A stretch of DNA of 38,692 nt, taken from NCBI GenBank assembly GCA_014802435.1, contig JAAVCG010000025.1:1-38692 (forward strand), read 5' to 3'. Source of the DNA: Bacteroides sp. Its GTDB lineage: Bacteria; Bacteroidota; Bacteroidia; Bacteroidales; Muribaculaceae. Shown here piece by piece: positions 7,646 to 16,540 of the stretch (within the stretch, counting starts at the first letter, position 1; every line of letters starts with the position of its first letter). The translations under genes were made by a program, and so were the position numbers. The notes below the pieces were generated by a model. The model ran no database searches. It was given only the letters and a program-made list of their open reading frames with translations, and was not told the DNA's origin.

Positions 7646-8402
7646 GAACTCGATTCAGATATTTTTTCATTCCCTCCGAGTCCTTATTCTCAATGAGCTG
7701 TTCAAGCTCGGCGAGCTGAGTGCGGATTTTTGAGAGCTGGGAGGTCGTGTGAGGGTTAAAGAGAATTTCCGTCAGCAGAAAATCATCTTCGCTCATCAGG
7801 CCGCGGGCAATGTCGAGATGACGCTTGAAAGTAGTGCCCGGAGCTGACTGGTGCTTCATGACTCCCGCAAAGACCAGAGTCGACGCAAAGGGAATTGACA
7901 GCGAATAGGCCACAGTTTCGTCATGTTCGGCAAAGGTGTATTCCTCAACGTGGAGATGCAGGTCAGAATATAACTGCTTGAAGAACGCGCGCCCCAGTCC
8001 GTCGCCTTCCTTGATGATGATGGCGTTTTCATTGCTGAGGTTGCTCAGTGAGGCAAACGTCGGGCCAAACATCGGGTGGGAGCTGACAAACGGGTGGCCG
8101 CATGAGGCGTAAAATTCCGGCAGCCCGGTTTTGACGGAGGCTATGTCGCTGAGCAGACATCGCTCCGGCAGATGGGGCAGAACCTGATTGAATGCTTCAA
8201 GGGTATAGCGCACGGTTGCACAGTTGAGCACCATGTCAGGGGCAAAATCCCTCACCTCGTCCATTGAGGAGAAGCGGCGGCAATTAAAGGTGAAGCGCAG
8301 GCGCTGAGGGTTGGGGTCAAGAATGGCCACGTCATGTTCAAACGAAAGCAGGTCACAGAAAAATGACCCCATTTTTCCGGCACCGAGAATCAGGATTTTC
8401 AT
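7629..8402 (-). CDS. tyrA: Prephenate dehydrogenase
   Basis: The protein has 257 aa. A Rossmann fold begins MKILILGAGKMGSFF (GxGxxG) with the acidic end of strand 2 at DPNPQRL. The central motif SDIASVKTGLPEF followed by SSHPMFGPTF is the TyrA signature, where the His of HPMFGP is the catalytic/substrate residue. The C-terminal helical dimerisation domain is shorter than in many homologues. The product oxidatively decarboxylates prephenate to 4-hydroxyphenylpyruvate for tyrosine. It overlaps the DAHP synthase/chorismate mutase gene by 4 nt (ATGA), so prephenate is made and used by neighbouring translation products. Confidence 0.92.
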   Translation of the reverse strand: MKILILGAGKMGSFFCDLLSFEHDVAILDPNPQRLRFTFNCRRFSSMDEVRDFAPDMVLNCATVRYTLEAFNQVLPHLPERCLLSDIASVKTGLPEFYASCGHPFVSSHPMFGPTFASLSNLSNENAIIIKEGDGLGRAFFKQLYSDLHLHVEEYTFAEHDETVAYSLSIPFASTLVFAGVMKHQSAPGTTFKRHLDIARGLMSEDDFLLTEILFNPHTTSQLSKIRTQLAELEQLIENKDSEGMKKYLNRVRGNLK

Positions 8403-9478
8403 CGTGCGTTGAGTACTTCGATTTGCTGGCGCACGGATTCTTCATGGATTGCCTGGAGCACTGTCTTCATGAAGTCGCCATCCATGTCCATTTCCTTGGC
8501 GGCATTGATTCGGGTCTGCATGATTTCGTCGTGGCGGTTCATTTGCAGGACGGGCATGCGGTGTTCCTTTTTGAACTGGCCGATTTCACGGCAGACGCGC
8601 ATACGCTTGCTCAGGAGCTCAACGAGTTCGGAGTCGAGCTCGTCAATCTGGCGGCGCAGGGAGTCAAGTCCGTCAGTAGTTCCTTGCGGGCGGCGCAGAA
8701 CGAGCTGGGAGAGAATATAGTTGAGCACCTCGGGAGTAACCTGCTGAGCCTTGTCAGAGAGGGCGCAGTCAGGGTCACAGTGGCTTTCAATAATCAGTCC
8801 GTCAAAGCCCATGTCAAGCGCCTGCTGGCTCAGCGGGGAGACGAGCTCGCGCTTGCCGCCAATGTGGCTCGGGTCACAGATAATGGGCAATTGAGGGAAT
8901 CGGCGACGCAATTCAATCGGTATATGCCATTGGGGCATATTGCGGTAGAGATGTTTGCCATAGGCCGAGAAGCCGCGATGAATGGCTCCCAAACGGCGCA
9001 CTCCGGCATTATAAAGGCGCTCAAAGGCTCCTACCCAGAGTTCCAGGTCGGGGTTGACCGGGTTTTTAACCAGCACGGGAGTGTCTTGGGCGTTAAGTTC
9101 GGCAATGGTGTCGGCAATCTCTTGCATGGCAAAGGGATTGGCACTTGTGCGTGCGCCAATCCAGAGAATGTCTACTCCGGCGGAAATGGCGTCAATGACG
9201 TGTTGACGAGTGGCCACTTCACAGGCCGTCTGCATCCCGTAAAGTTCCTTGGCCTTGGCCAGCCATGCCAGGCCGGGAGCGCCTACACCTTCAAAGCCGC
9301 CGGGTTTGGTGCGGGGCTTCCAGATGCCTGCGCGGAGAATTTTGATGCCGTTGGCGGCGAGTTCGGCGGCGGTTTGGAGGAGTTGCTCCTCAGTTTCGGC
9401 CGAACATGGGCCGGCTATGATTATCGGTTCGCCCGGGGCGATGATTTCTGTTATAGGTTTAAGTTCGGATAATGACAT
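8399..9478 (-). CDS. Bifunctional DAHP synthase / chorismate mutase (type II)
   Basis: The 359-aa protein fuses two enzymes. Residues about 1-260 form an AroA-beta/KDO8P-type DAHP synthase: AGPCSAETEEQLL, ILRAGIWKPRTKPGGFEG, LVKNPVNPD, and the metal-site region IICDPSHIGGKRE. Residues about 268-355 form an all-helical AroQ chorismate mutase: LRRQIDELDSELVELLSKRMRV, FKKEHRMPVLQ, and the last helix with HEESVRQQIEV. The order is the one known from Porphyromonas and Bacteroides. It therefore catalyses the first step of the shikimate pathway and the chorismate to prephenate step. A TTMAACC heptamer array sits directly upstream of its ATG. It leads tyrA and menA. Confidence 0.94.
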   Translation of the reverse strand: MSLSELKPITEIIAPGEPIIIAGPCSAETEEQLLQTAAELAANGIKILRAGIWKPRTKPGGFEGVGAPGLAWLAKAKELYGMQTACEVATRQHVIDAISAGVDILWIGARTSANPFAMQEIADTIAELNAQDTPVLVKNPVNPDLELWVGAFERLYNAGVRRLGAIHRGFSAYGKHLYRNMPQWHIPIELRRRFPQLPIICDPSHIGGKRELVSPLSQQALDMGFDGLIIESHCDPDCALSDKAQQVTPEVLNYILSQLVLRRPQGTTDGLDSLRRQIDELDSELVELLSKRMRVCREIGQFKKEHRMPVLQMNRHDEIMQTRINAAKEMDMDGDFMKTVLQAIHEESVRQQIEVLNAR

Positions 9479-9488
9479 TTAAGGCTTA

Positions 9489-9608
9489 TTTTAAGGTTTA
9501 AAGTTGAAGGTTTAAAGTTGAAGGTTTAAGGTTTAACGGTGGTTGAACAGTGGTTTAACGGTGGTTGAATTATTTTTTATTTTTTATTTTGTATTTTGTA
9601 TTTTTTAT
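9489..9608 (-). repeat. Leader array 1: 11-mers then heptamers before the DAHP synthase gene
   Basis: Read on the minus strand toward the ATG at 9478, an AT-rich tract of ACAAAATA type (about 9569-9608) is followed by three 11-bp units (TTCAACCACCG type, 9531-9569) and six in-register 7-bp units (TTAAACC, TTCAACT), then 10 to 15 bases and the start codon. The 11-mer is the heptamer TTCAACC plus the spacer ACCG. Confidence 0.85.
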
Positions 9609-10825
9609 TCTTCTTCAAATTCGTAGTTTTGATAGAGGAAGTCGTTGTAGGGGAAACGGGCCAGGTGGATTTCCTTGGCGTCGGTGTAAATCATCTGCTT
9701 GAGCTCGTCAATGTTGATTTGCTTCTTGGCGGAGATGAAGACGCATTTGCCGTTGAGTTTTGACATCCATGTCTCTTCCAGTTCCTTGAGCGAGACGTTT
9801 TCTCTGGTTTTGGGAGTCAGGTCATTCTCATCCTTGGGGGTGAAAGTGAAGGCGTCAATCTTGTTGAAAACCATAATCATAGGCTTTTCGGCAGCTCCGC
9901 AAACTTCCTGCAGGGTCTTGTTGACCACTTGGATTTGCTCCTCAAAATTAGGGTGGGAGATGTCAACGACGTGGAGCAGAATGTCTGCGTCTCTGACCTC
10001 ATCGAGAGTGCTCTTGAAGGAGTCCACCAGGTGAGTCGGCAGCTTGCGGATAAAACCTACGGTATCGGTCAGCAGGAAGGGCAGATTGTCAATAATGACT
10101 TTGCGCACTGTGGTGTCAAGCGTCGCAAAGAGTTTGTTTTCGGCAAACACTTCGCTCTTGCTCAAAACATTCATCAGCGTTGACTTGCCGGCATTGGTAT
10201 AGCCCACTAAGGCCACTCGAGTGAGCTTTCCGCGATTTTTACGCTGGATATTCTTTTGTTTGTCAATGCTTTCCAGTTCCTTTTTGAGGCGAGAAATGCG
10301 GTCAAGGATTATTCGGCGGTCCGTTTCAATCTGTGTTTCACCCGGCCCGCGCATACCGATACCGCCTCGCTGACGTTCAAGGTGGGTCCACATGCGGGTG
10401 AGTCGCGGAAGAAGATATTGATACTGAGCCAGTTCAACCTGGGTCTTTGCCGTAGCCGTCTGGGCGCGTTTGGCAAAAATATCAAGAATCAGAGTGGTGC
10501 GGTCAAGGATTTTCACCCCTAATTCGCGCTCAATGTTGCTCACTTGCTTCGTTGAGAGGTCATCGTCAAAAATAACCATGCCTATTTCGTTCTCCTCGAC
10601 GTAGGTGCGTATTTCTTCCAGCTTGCCCTTGCCGACAAACGTGCGCGGGTTAGGCCAGTCAACTTTCTGCGTAAAGACTTTGACGGTCTCCGCTCCCGCC
10701 GTATCGGCCAGGAAAGCAAGCTCGTCAAGATATTCAAGGGCTTTTGATTCAGGCTGTTGGGGCGTAATGAGTCCCACTAACACGGCCCTCTCGTTCATTT
10801 CTTTTTGTATAATCAGGTCTTTCAT
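9605..10825 (-). CDS. hflX: GTPase HflX
   Basis: A 406-aa ribosome-associated GTPase. The N-terminal HflX domain holds VGKGKLEEIRTYV; a coiled helix with the glycine-rich RQRGGIGMRGPGETQIETDR stretch follows (the GPGETQ signature). The G domain has G1 VALVGYTNAGKST, G3 DTVGFIRKLP and G4 FNKIDAF. HflX splits stalled ribosomes. The frame can extend to a TTG at 10834, but that codon is the end of the -7 box TATATTTG (10832-10839). I chose the ATG at 10825, six nt after the box, which makes the mRNA essentially leaderless. Confidence 0.95.
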   Translation of the reverse strand: MKDLIIQKEMNERAVLVGLITPQQPESKALEYLDELAFLADTAGAETVKVFTQKVDWPNPRTFVGKGKLEEIRTYVEENEIGMVIFDDDLSTKQVSNIERELGVKILDRTTLILDIFAKRAQTATAKTQVELAQYQYLLPRLTRMWTHLERQRGGIGMRGPGETQIETDRRIILDRISRLKKELESIDKQKNIQRKNRGKLTRVALVGYTNAGKSTLMNVLSKSEVFAENKLFATLDTTVRKVIIDNLPFLLTDTVGFIRKLPTHLVDSFKSTLDEVRDADILLHVVDISHPNFEEQIQVVNKTLQEVCGAAEKPMIMVFNKIDAFTFTPKDENDLTPKTRENVSLKELEETWMSKLNGKCVFISAKKQINIDELKQMIYTDAKEIHLARFPYNDFLYQNYEFEEE

Positions 10826-10831
10826 AATTTG

Positions 10832-10839
10832 CAAATATA
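10832..10839 (-). promoter_or_regulatory. hflX -7 box, almost abutting the start codon
   Basis: The minus strand reads TATATTTG with only six nt before the ATG at 10825. Transcription would start at or within a base or two of the A of the ATG. Confidence 0.65.
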
Positions 10840-10874
10840 ACGCTTAAATTGTATAAAAAGATGAAAAAACCGGA

Positions 10875-11819
10875 TTATTTTCCGTCTTGATTCCCTTCAG
10901 GAGTCTTCATTTTGAGTTTCAGAGTGTCAAATCCCTTGCCGTAAACGCCGTTGACGTTGGCCTGGGTTATCAGAGCTTCATTGTCAATGCTCTTAACTAT
11001 GCGATAGATAGTTACGGACTCGATTTTGCGACACATTACCAGCAGCATCTTCACTTCCTGCTTGGAGTACCAGCCCATTCCCTGGATTACGGTGCAGCCG
11101 CGATTGGCATCGTTATTTATCGCCGTGGCTATTTCTTCCCATTTGGGCGAGAAGATGGTAAACTGAACGGCCTGGCGGTTTGAGTTGATGATGAGGTCAC
11201 ACATATAACCCGTCATGACCGTCACTAACAGACCATAGACAATCTCACTGATGGAATAGCCCAACACGAAATAGGCCGAGCCGACAATGAAGAAGTCACA
11301 TACCATCATCGTGCGTCCGATTGTCGCGTTGCTGCGCTTATTGACCATGGCGGCGATGATGTCCGTGCCGCCCGATGAGCCGTTATGGATGAACACCGTG
11401 CCGATACCTACACCCATGATTGCCGAGCCGAGAACCAACGAGAGAGTATGGTCATCCGGAAGAAGGCTGATGTTGGCAAACAGAGGCTGGGCCAGGTAGA
11501 TGAGCACGGAAAGTACGGTCATGCCAAACAGAGTGCGTATCACGAATGTCTTGTCAACAATGCGGAGAGCCATGGCAAGGAGAATGAAGTTTACCGCATA
11601 CATGGTGATGCCGACGGGGATGGCAAACGGGAAATTCCCCGCCTCATGCAGGCGCAACGTCAGAAAGTAGACAACCGAGCCCAAGCCCGCCATGCCTCCC
11701 ATGACGACTTTTTGCGGAAGAATCAAAGCTGTGAAGCCAAACGCATAAAGCGCTAAGCCAAAGACGATAAACAGATAGTCGCGAGCGTCCATCCAGGTGA
11801 GTTTGTTGAACTTGGGCAT
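10875..11819 (-). CDS. YitT family membrane protein
   Basis: The protein has 314 aa. Five or six hydrophobic segments fill residues about 12-190, with conserved glycine-rich loops (VVMGGMAGLGSVVYFL, and FIHNGSSGGTDIIAAMVNKR at about 141-160). Residues about 220-300 form a soluble DUF2179-like domain with RGCTVIQGMGWYSKQEVKMLL and a final NGVYGKGFDTLK. This layout is that of the YitT/YebE family, whose transport role is uncertain. The gene is transcribed alone from a TAAATTTG box at 11856-11863, divergent from the gene at 11925. Confidence 0.88.
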   Translation of the reverse strand: MPKFNKLTWMDARDYLFIVFGLALYAFGFTALILPQKVVMGGMAGLGSVVYFLTLRLHEAGNFPFAIPVGITMYAVNFILLAMALRIVDKTFVIRTLFGMTVLSVLIYLAQPLFANISLLPDDHTLSLVLGSAIMGVGIGTVFIHNGSSGGTDIIAAMVNKRSNATIGRTMMVCDFFIVGSAYFVLGYSISEIVYGLLVTVMTGYMCDLIINSNRQAVQFTIFSPKWEEIATAINNDANRGCTVIQGMGWYSKQEVKMLLVMCRKIESVTIYRIVKSIDNEALITQANVNGVYGKGFDTLKLKMKTPEGNQDGK

Positions 11820-11855
11820 TGTCGTGATGATAATTGATTTTTAAATTTTATACTG

Positions 11856-11863
11856 CAAATTTA
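11856..11863 (-). promoter_or_regulatory. -7 box of the YitT gene
   Basis: TAAATTTG on the minus strand, 36 nt before the ATG at 11819. It is divergent from the box at 11908-11915, leaving 44 bp between the two. Confidence 0.6.
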
Positions 11864-11907
11864 CGCATTTTTTGACATATTTAATAGATTCTATGAAAAA
11901 AAATCGT

Positions 11908-11915
11908 TAAATTTG
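11908..11915 (+). promoter_or_regulatory. -7 box for the acidic protein, rsmI and lipoprotein operon
   Basis: TAAATTTG on the plus strand with nine nt to the ATG at 11925. An in-frame TTG at 11913 lies inside the box and cannot be a start on this transcript. Confidence 0.65.
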
Positions 11916-11924
11916 CGCCTGAAT

Positions 11925-12428
11925 ATGAAAAAAGAACTGACCGAAATTCTTGAACAGCTGCGTGACTTGACCGCTAAAGTCGAGGCTCTCATTGATAATA
12001 TTGAGGATAATCCCGCTCCCCTTGAAGTGATTGAAGAGGAGTTAGAGGAGGAACTGGAAGAGTTGGAAGAACTGGAAGATACCCCCCAAGATGTCGTCCT
12101 GGATTCAAATCCCTCTGAGGTCCCTGAAGTCTCTGATAACTCTGATTTCTCTGATGTCGCCAAACCCTCAAGTTACTCAACTCCGCCCCTGCCGGCGGCT
12201 ATTAAGTTCAGCCTTAATGACCGCTTCCGCTTCCAGAGAGCCATCTTTGGAAATTCACCGGAACGAATGGCCAACGCAATGACCGCCATATCGGCCATGA
12301 CCACGGCCGATGAGGTCTATGCCTATCTGACCAATGTGCTTAACCGCGACGTCAATGACCCTGACGTTGAAGACTTTTTCCGCGAGGTCACTCTTCGCTT
12401 CTCTGATCATAAACCCCTGATTATCTAA
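11925..12428 (+). CDS. Acidic coiled-coil protein of unknown function
   Basis: I know this only as a hypothetical protein conserved in Bacteroidales. It has 167 aa. Residues 1-25 form an amphipathic helix (MKKELTEILEQLRDLTAKV). Residues about 33-60 are almost pure Glu/Leu (a VIEEELEEELEELEELED type run), likely a charged coiled coil. A Ser/Pro/Asp-rich linker follows. The conserved C-terminal part (about 93-167) begins IKFSLNDRFRFQRAIFGNS and ends in a compact helical domain. There is no signal peptide or membrane segment. Its TAA overlaps the rsmI ATG by one base (TAATG), so the two are coupled; a link to ribosome or RNA work is possible but unproven. Confidence 0.75.
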   Translation: MKKELTEILEQLRDLTAKVEALIDNIEDNPAPLEVIEEELEEELEELEELEDTPQDVVLDSNPSEVPEVSDNSDFSDVAKPSSYSTPPLPAAIKFSLNDRFRFQRAIFGNSPERMANAMTAISAMTTADEVYAYLTNVLNRDVNDPDVEDFFREVTLRFSDHKPLII

Positions 12429-13150
12429 TGCCAGGCAAGCTATATATTGTCCCGACTCCCGTCGGTAATCTTGAAGATATGACTCCGCGGGCCGTCAGAA
12501 TCCTCAGCGAGGCTGATCTGATCCTTGCCGAGGATACGCGCACGTCCGCCCCCCTGCTCAAGCGCTTCGGGATTTCTACTCCGATGGTGGCACACCATAA
12601 GTTTAACGAGCACTCTACGGTCAATTCCCTCGCTGACCGCATTGCCGCCGGCGAAACCATAGCCCTGATTTCTGATGCGGGTACCCCCGGAATTTCCGAC
12701 CCCGGATTTATGCTTTCACGCCGTTGCCGCGAAATGGACATCCCCGTTGAAACCCTCCCGGGACCTACGGCGCTCATTCCCGCACTGGTGAATTCCGGCC
12801 TGCCGATTGACCGTTTTTGCTTCGAGGGATTCCTCCCCCAGAAAAAAGGACGCCGGACCCGACTGGAAGAACTGGCTCAGGAGACGCGCACTTTTGCCAT
12901 CTATGAAAGCCCCCTGCGGCTGGTCAAGACCCTCGGCGAACTCGCTGAGGTGTGTGGCAATGACCGCCCCGCGTCCGTCAGCCGTGAGATTTCAAAAGTG
13001 CATGATTCAACGGTTCGGGGCTCCCTTGCCGAACTGGCGCAATATTTCTCCGTGAACAATCCGCGCGGCGAAATTGTTATCATCGTAGGTGGGAAACCTG
13101 AACCACCAAAATCTGAACACCGTAACAAATATAAAGACTCTGTAAAATGA
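12428..13150 (+). CDS. rsmI: 16S rRNA 2'-O-methyltransferase (C1402)
   Basis: This SAM-dependent enzyme of 240 aa 2'-O-methylates C1402 in the decoding centre of 16S rRNA. It has the tetrapyrrole-methylase fold: MPGKLYIVPTPVGNLEDMTPRA at the N-terminus, the LILAEDTRTSAPLLKRFGI motif, the SAM site ALISDAGTPGISDPGF, and PGPTALIPALVNSGLPIDRF. It is slightly shorter than E. coli RsmI (about 286 aa), which is common in Bacteroidota because the C-terminal extension is reduced. It overlaps both neighbours (TAATG upstream, ATGA downstream). Confidence 0.95.
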   Translation: MPGKLYIVPTPVGNLEDMTPRAVRILSEADLILAEDTRTSAPLLKRFGISTPMVAHHKFNEHSTVNSLADRIAAGETIALISDAGTPGISDPGFMLSRRCREMDIPVETLPGPTALIPALVNSGLPIDRFCFEGFLPQKKGRRTRLEELAQETRTFAIYESPLRLVKTLGELAEVCGNDRPASVSREISKVHDSTVRGSLAELAQYFSVNNPRGEIVIIVGGKPEPPKSEHRNKYKDSVK

Positions 13151-14019
13151 AAAAGTATGCAATTGCTGCGGCGTTGGTGGCCGCTCTGCTCCCGTTTCAA
13201 TCTTGTGGCAACAAAAAGCTCTCTGAAGTAGAAGAGAAGAATCCCAAATCTCAACTTGACGATTCTCTGCAAGTGGCGCTGGCTAATGCCGACTCGCTCT
13301 TCGCCATGCTCTATGACGTTACGGTTGGGATGGAACAGATTACCCGCCTGGAAAAACTCGTCGGCACTGAAGTCAGCGGCGAATCGGCCACTGCACGTGA
13401 AAGCATCGCCAAGCAGATGGAAGCCATTCAGCGCGGTCTCGTGGAGCGCCGCAAGCGCATTGAGGAACTCGAGCGCCAGCTCGCCAATAATAAGGGCGTA
13501 TCAGCCAAGTTCCGTCAGCAGATTGAAATTCTCCGCTCGCAAATTGACACTCAGGCTGCAACCGTAGCTTCCCTCCAGAAGCAACTCGAATCAGCCAACA
13601 TCCATATCGCTTCCCTCGAATCTGAAATCACCGGACTCAATGCCGGAGTGGACTCAATCAATGCCGTTCAGAAGAAAACCGAGGCTGAACTCAACTCTGC
13701 AATCTCTGACCTCAACGCCGTTTACTACGTCATCGGCTCCAAGGATGAGCTCAAGGAGCATAACATCATTGAAGGCGGCGGATTCCTGCGCAAAACCAAG
13801 GTGCTCCCCTCTGATTTTGACAAGGGATACATGACCCGCGCTGACCGTCGGTCACTCGCCGTTATCCCTCTGGACTCCAAGAAGGCCAAGGTGCTCACCT
13901 CGCAGCCCACTGACAGCTACCGCATTGACCGCGCCTCTAACGGTCTGCTCTCGCTGGTAATCACCAATCCTGAGGCTTTCTGGGGCACTACCAATATCCT
14001 CGTAATTAAAATTGACTAA
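13147..14019 (+). CDS. Coiled-coil lipoprotein
   Basis: The protein has 290 aa. The N-terminus MKKYAIAAALVAALLPFQSCGNKK carries a lipoprotein signal with the Cys at residue 20. Residues about 75-185 are a long heptad-rich coiled coil (SIAKQMEAIQRGLVERRKRI, then LRSQIDTQAATVASLQKQLE). The C-terminal 90 residues form a small globular part with GGGFLRKTKVLPSDFDKGYM and DSYRIDRASNGLLSLVITNP. Such proteins are frequent in Bacteroidales and have no assigned function; an outer- or inner-membrane-anchored periplasmic location is likely. The start overlaps the rsmI stop by 4 nt (ATGA). Confidence 0.82.
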   Translation: MKKYAIAAALVAALLPFQSCGNKKLSEVEEKNPKSQLDDSLQVALANADSLFAMLYDVTVGMEQITRLEKLVGTEVSGESATARESIAKQMEAIQRGLVERRKRIEELERQLANNKGVSAKFRQQIEILRSQIDTQAATVASLQKQLESANIHIASLESEITGLNAGVDSINAVQKKTEAELNSAISDLNAVYYVIGSKDELKEHNIIEGGGFLRKTKVLPSDFDKGYMTRADRRSLAVIPLDSKKAKVLTSQPTDSYRIDRASNGLLSLVITNPEAFWGTTNILVIKID

Positions 14020-14036
14020 TAATTTCTTTACTTACA

Positions 14037-14693
14037 ATGAAAAAAATCTTTCTTGCTATGGCTCTCTGTGTGAGCCTCAGCGCATGTGCCTCTAATCCGC
14101 TCAGCTCCATCTTCGGCGGCAGTTCATCTTCGTCTACCGAGCAATCCTCCTCTAAGGGCGGCTCTCTGGGCGATATCCTTGGCGGAGTCGTCGGCGGTCT
14201 GCTGACAACTGACAAGGTCGACGTCAACAAGATGGTCGGCACCTGGACCTACAGCTCTCCCGCCGTTTGCTTCAAGTCTGAAAACTTCCTCCAGAAGGCC
14301 GGCGGCTCTGCCGTAGCCTCGACTGTAGAAAGCAAGCTCGCTCCTTATTATAAGACTGCCGGGCTCAATAAAATGGTTCTCACCATCAATGAAGACAAAA
14401 CATTCGTGATGAAAAGCGGCAAAATTACCGCCCGCGGAACCATTGAAACTGACGGTGAAGGCGAAGTTTACTTCAACTTCAAGGCCCTCGGCTCTATTCC
14501 CGCCGGCAAGATGAAGGCTTACGTTACGATGACTGCCGGTAAGCAGATGAGCCTCATGTTTGATGTGACCAAGCTCGTGACCATCGTCAAGACTGTGGGC
14601 AATGTCAGCGGCTCTACGGCTATCAAGGGCGTCACTTCTCTCCTTGAAAGCTATGATGGCATCTGCGCCGGATTCAAGCTCAATAAGAAGTAA
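14037..14693 (+). CDS. DUF4923-like lipoprotein
   Basis: The protein has 218 aa with a lipoprotein signal (MKKIFLAMALCVSLSACASN, Cys at residue 17). A Ser/Gly-rich linker (about 20-60) precedes a beta-rich domain holding MVGTWTYSSPAVCFKSENFL, AYYKTAGLNKMVLTINEDKTF-like strands and a C-terminal helix ending YDGICAGFKL. The pattern W-x-Y-x-x-PAVxF with FLxxAGG fits DUF4923, a lipocalin-like Bacteroidales family of unknown role. It lies 17 nt after the coiled-coil lipoprotein and 15 nt before trkH, in one run of plus-strand genes. Confidence 0.78.
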   Translation: MKKIFLAMALCVSLSACASNPLSSIFGGSSSSSTEQSSSKGGSLGDILGGVVGGLLTTDKVDVNKMVGTWTYSSPAVCFKSENFLQKAGGSAVASTVESKLAPYYKTAGLNKMVLTINEDKTFVMKSGKITARGTIETDGEGEVYFNFKALGSIPAGKMKAYVTMTAGKQMSLMFDVTKLVTIVKTVGNVSGSTAIKGVTSLLESYDGICAGFKLNKK

Positions 14694-14708
14694 TTCCTCC
14701 CGGGCGTT

Positions 14709-16511
14709 ATGAGGCTCTTGACCAACATAACGCGCTCTTACGCAAGGTTGACGCGACATCACGCGGACACCTTGCGTTTGTTTTCTCGTATTCTGGATGT
14801 TCTGACAATCATCTGCTCCATTCTGGCGCTGGCCGCACTTGTTCTCTATGCCGGATTTGACCATGAAATGATTCCTTTCCGGCGAATTGCTCCGTGGCTT
14901 AACGTCTTTCTGGGAGTATTTGCCGTGAATATCCTGTTTAACCTCCTGTTGAGATTTCAGGATACTTGCCGCGAAACAAAACTCCTGAAGTGGATTGTCG
15001 ACGGCTGCATATTGCTGATTTTCATTCTCCATCTTCTGGTCAGGCACCCGTGGATTAATAAGGTGCTCGTCGGTGCCGTGGCCGTTTACTCCGCCGTTTA
15101 TATCTGCTGGGCGCTGATTCGCTCCCTGGGCAAGCGCACTAATCCGTCGTTGATTCTTTCCGTCTCGTTCCTCCTCGTTATCGGCCTGGGGACACTGCTT
15201 CTGATGCTCCCTAAGTGTACGGTCAATGGTATTGCCCCGGTCGACGCTCTCTTTGTCAGCACTTCGGCCGTCTGTATCTGCGGGCTGACGTCGGTTGATG
15301 TCGCCGCTAATTTCACTCCTCTCGGACTCTCTATCATTGCGCTGATGATGCAGGTCGGCGCCCTTGGAGTAATGACCATTACCAGCTCTTTTGCCCTCTT
15401 TTTCAGCGGCAATGCCTCGATTTATTCCCAGCTGATGGTGCGCGATATGTTCTATTCCCGCACTATCAATTCCCTCCTCCCAACTTTGGGCTATACCTTG
15501 CTTTTCACTCTCGCCGTGGAGGCCCTTGGCGCCGTTGCAATCTTTTTCAGCATCCGCGGACTGTTTCCTGACCTCTCGTCCGCTCAGCTTTGGGCAACCG
15601 CCGGATTTCATTCGCTCTCAGCATTCTGTAATGCCGGATTTTCAAATCTTCCTGACGGAATGGCTAATCACACCCTGATGAGGGGCAATCAGCTGATTTA
15701 CATAGTTATCAGCGTGCTCGTCATTGCCGGGGGCATCGGATTCCCTATTCTTGTCAATGCCAAGGATGCCCTGACCGAACAGTTTAGGCGCCTCTCGGCT
15801 CGCCTTCGTCGCCGCCCCCTCCCGCCGCGCCATCCTCATCTCTTCAATATGAACACGCGCGTTGCGGTCTTCACGACTTTTGTCCTCTTCGCGCTGACCT
15901 TTTTTCTCTTCCTCTTTTTTGAGTGGAACGGAGTTCTTGGCGGAATGTCGCCTTATCAGAAGCTCGTTCAGGGGGTGTTTAACTCGACGACTCCCCGCTC
16001 CTCAGGGTTTGTCAGCGTCAGCCCTGCCGGATTTTTGCCCGTCACTCTGCTGTTAGTGATGTTTATGATGTGGATTGGTGCCGGTTCGCAGTCAACTGCC
16101 GGAGGCATCAAGGTCAACACTTTCGCCGCCGCGCTGCTCCATTTGCGCGGAGTGGTTAGCGGCCGCAGGTATGTAACGGCCTATAATCGGCGCATCTCCC
16201 TGGCCTCGCTTTCGCGTGCTCAGGCCGTAATTGTCTTGTCTCTGCTCAGTTACGCGCTTTTTGCAGCCGCTATGTTTATCCTCGCTCCGGAAATCCCGCC
16301 CCGAGCGCTGCTCTTTGAAACGCTCTCGGCGCTCTTCTCCGTGGGCTCATCGTTTGGAATCACTCCGTCCCTCCCCGTCGGCGCAAAACTCCTCCTTTGC
16401 TCGGCAATGTTCATAGGGCGCGTCGGACTCCTCTCACTCCTCATGGGCCTCGTTAAACAAAGCTCAAACCCGCCGATAACCCTCCCCGAAGACAACCTCA
16501 TCATAAATTAA
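14709..16511 (+). CDS. trkH: TrkH family potassium uptake membrane subunit
   Basis: A 600-aa integral membrane protein with an N-terminal extension of about four helices before the usual four pore modules. Pore-loop segments are visible as DALFVSTSAVCICGLTSVD, HSLSAFCNAGFSNLPDG, GVFNSTTPRSSGFVS and ALFSVGSSFGITPSL; each has the TxxG/GF-type filter context of the TrkH/KtrB superfamily. It imports K+ driven by Na+ or H+ together with the regulatory subunit encoded at 16671. The longer N-terminus is a common form in Bacteroidota. The pair is split by leader array 2. Confidence 0.93.
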   Translation: MRLLTNITRSYARLTRHHADTLRLFSRILDVLTIICSILALAALVLYAGFDHEMIPFRRIAPWLNVFLGVFAVNILFNLLLRFQDTCRETKLLKWIVDGCILLIFILHLLVRHPWINKVLVGAVAVYSAVYICWALIRSLGKRTNPSLILSVSFLLVIGLGTLLLMLPKCTVNGIAPVDALFVSTSAVCICGLTSVDVAANFTPLGLSIIALMMQVGALGVMTITSSFALFFSGNASIYSQLMVRDMFYSRTINSLLPTLGYTLLFTLAVEALGAVAIFFSIRGLFPDLSSAQLWATAGFHSLSAFCNAGFSNLPDGMANHTLMRGNQLIYIVISVLVIAGGIGFPILVNAKDALTEQFRRLSARLRRRPLPPRHPHLFNMNTRVAVFTTFVLFALTFFLFLFFEWNGVLGGMSPYQKLVQGVFNSTTPRSSGFVSVSPAGFLPVTLLLVMFMMWIGAGSQSTAGGIKVNTFAAALLHLRGVVSGRRYVTAYNRRISLASLSRAQAVIVLSLLSYALFAAAMFILAPEIPPRALLFETLSALFSVGSSFGITPSLPVGAKLLLCSAMFIGRVGLLSLLMGLVKQSSNPPITLPEDNLIIN

Positions 16512-16540
16512 AAATGAAAAATTAAAAATGAAGAATGAAT

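Noticed and set aside
8363-9472. 369-codon open frame on the plus strand
   Set aside because: It is antisense to the DAHP synthase/chorismate mutase gene, whose motifs are complete; the mirror frame is a by-product of codon bias.
14124-15611. 495-codon open frame on the minus strand
   Set aside because: It lies antisense to the DUF4923-like gene and trkH, which have clear domains and starts; its translation is low-complexity Glu/Gln/His/Asp-rich and matches nothing I know.
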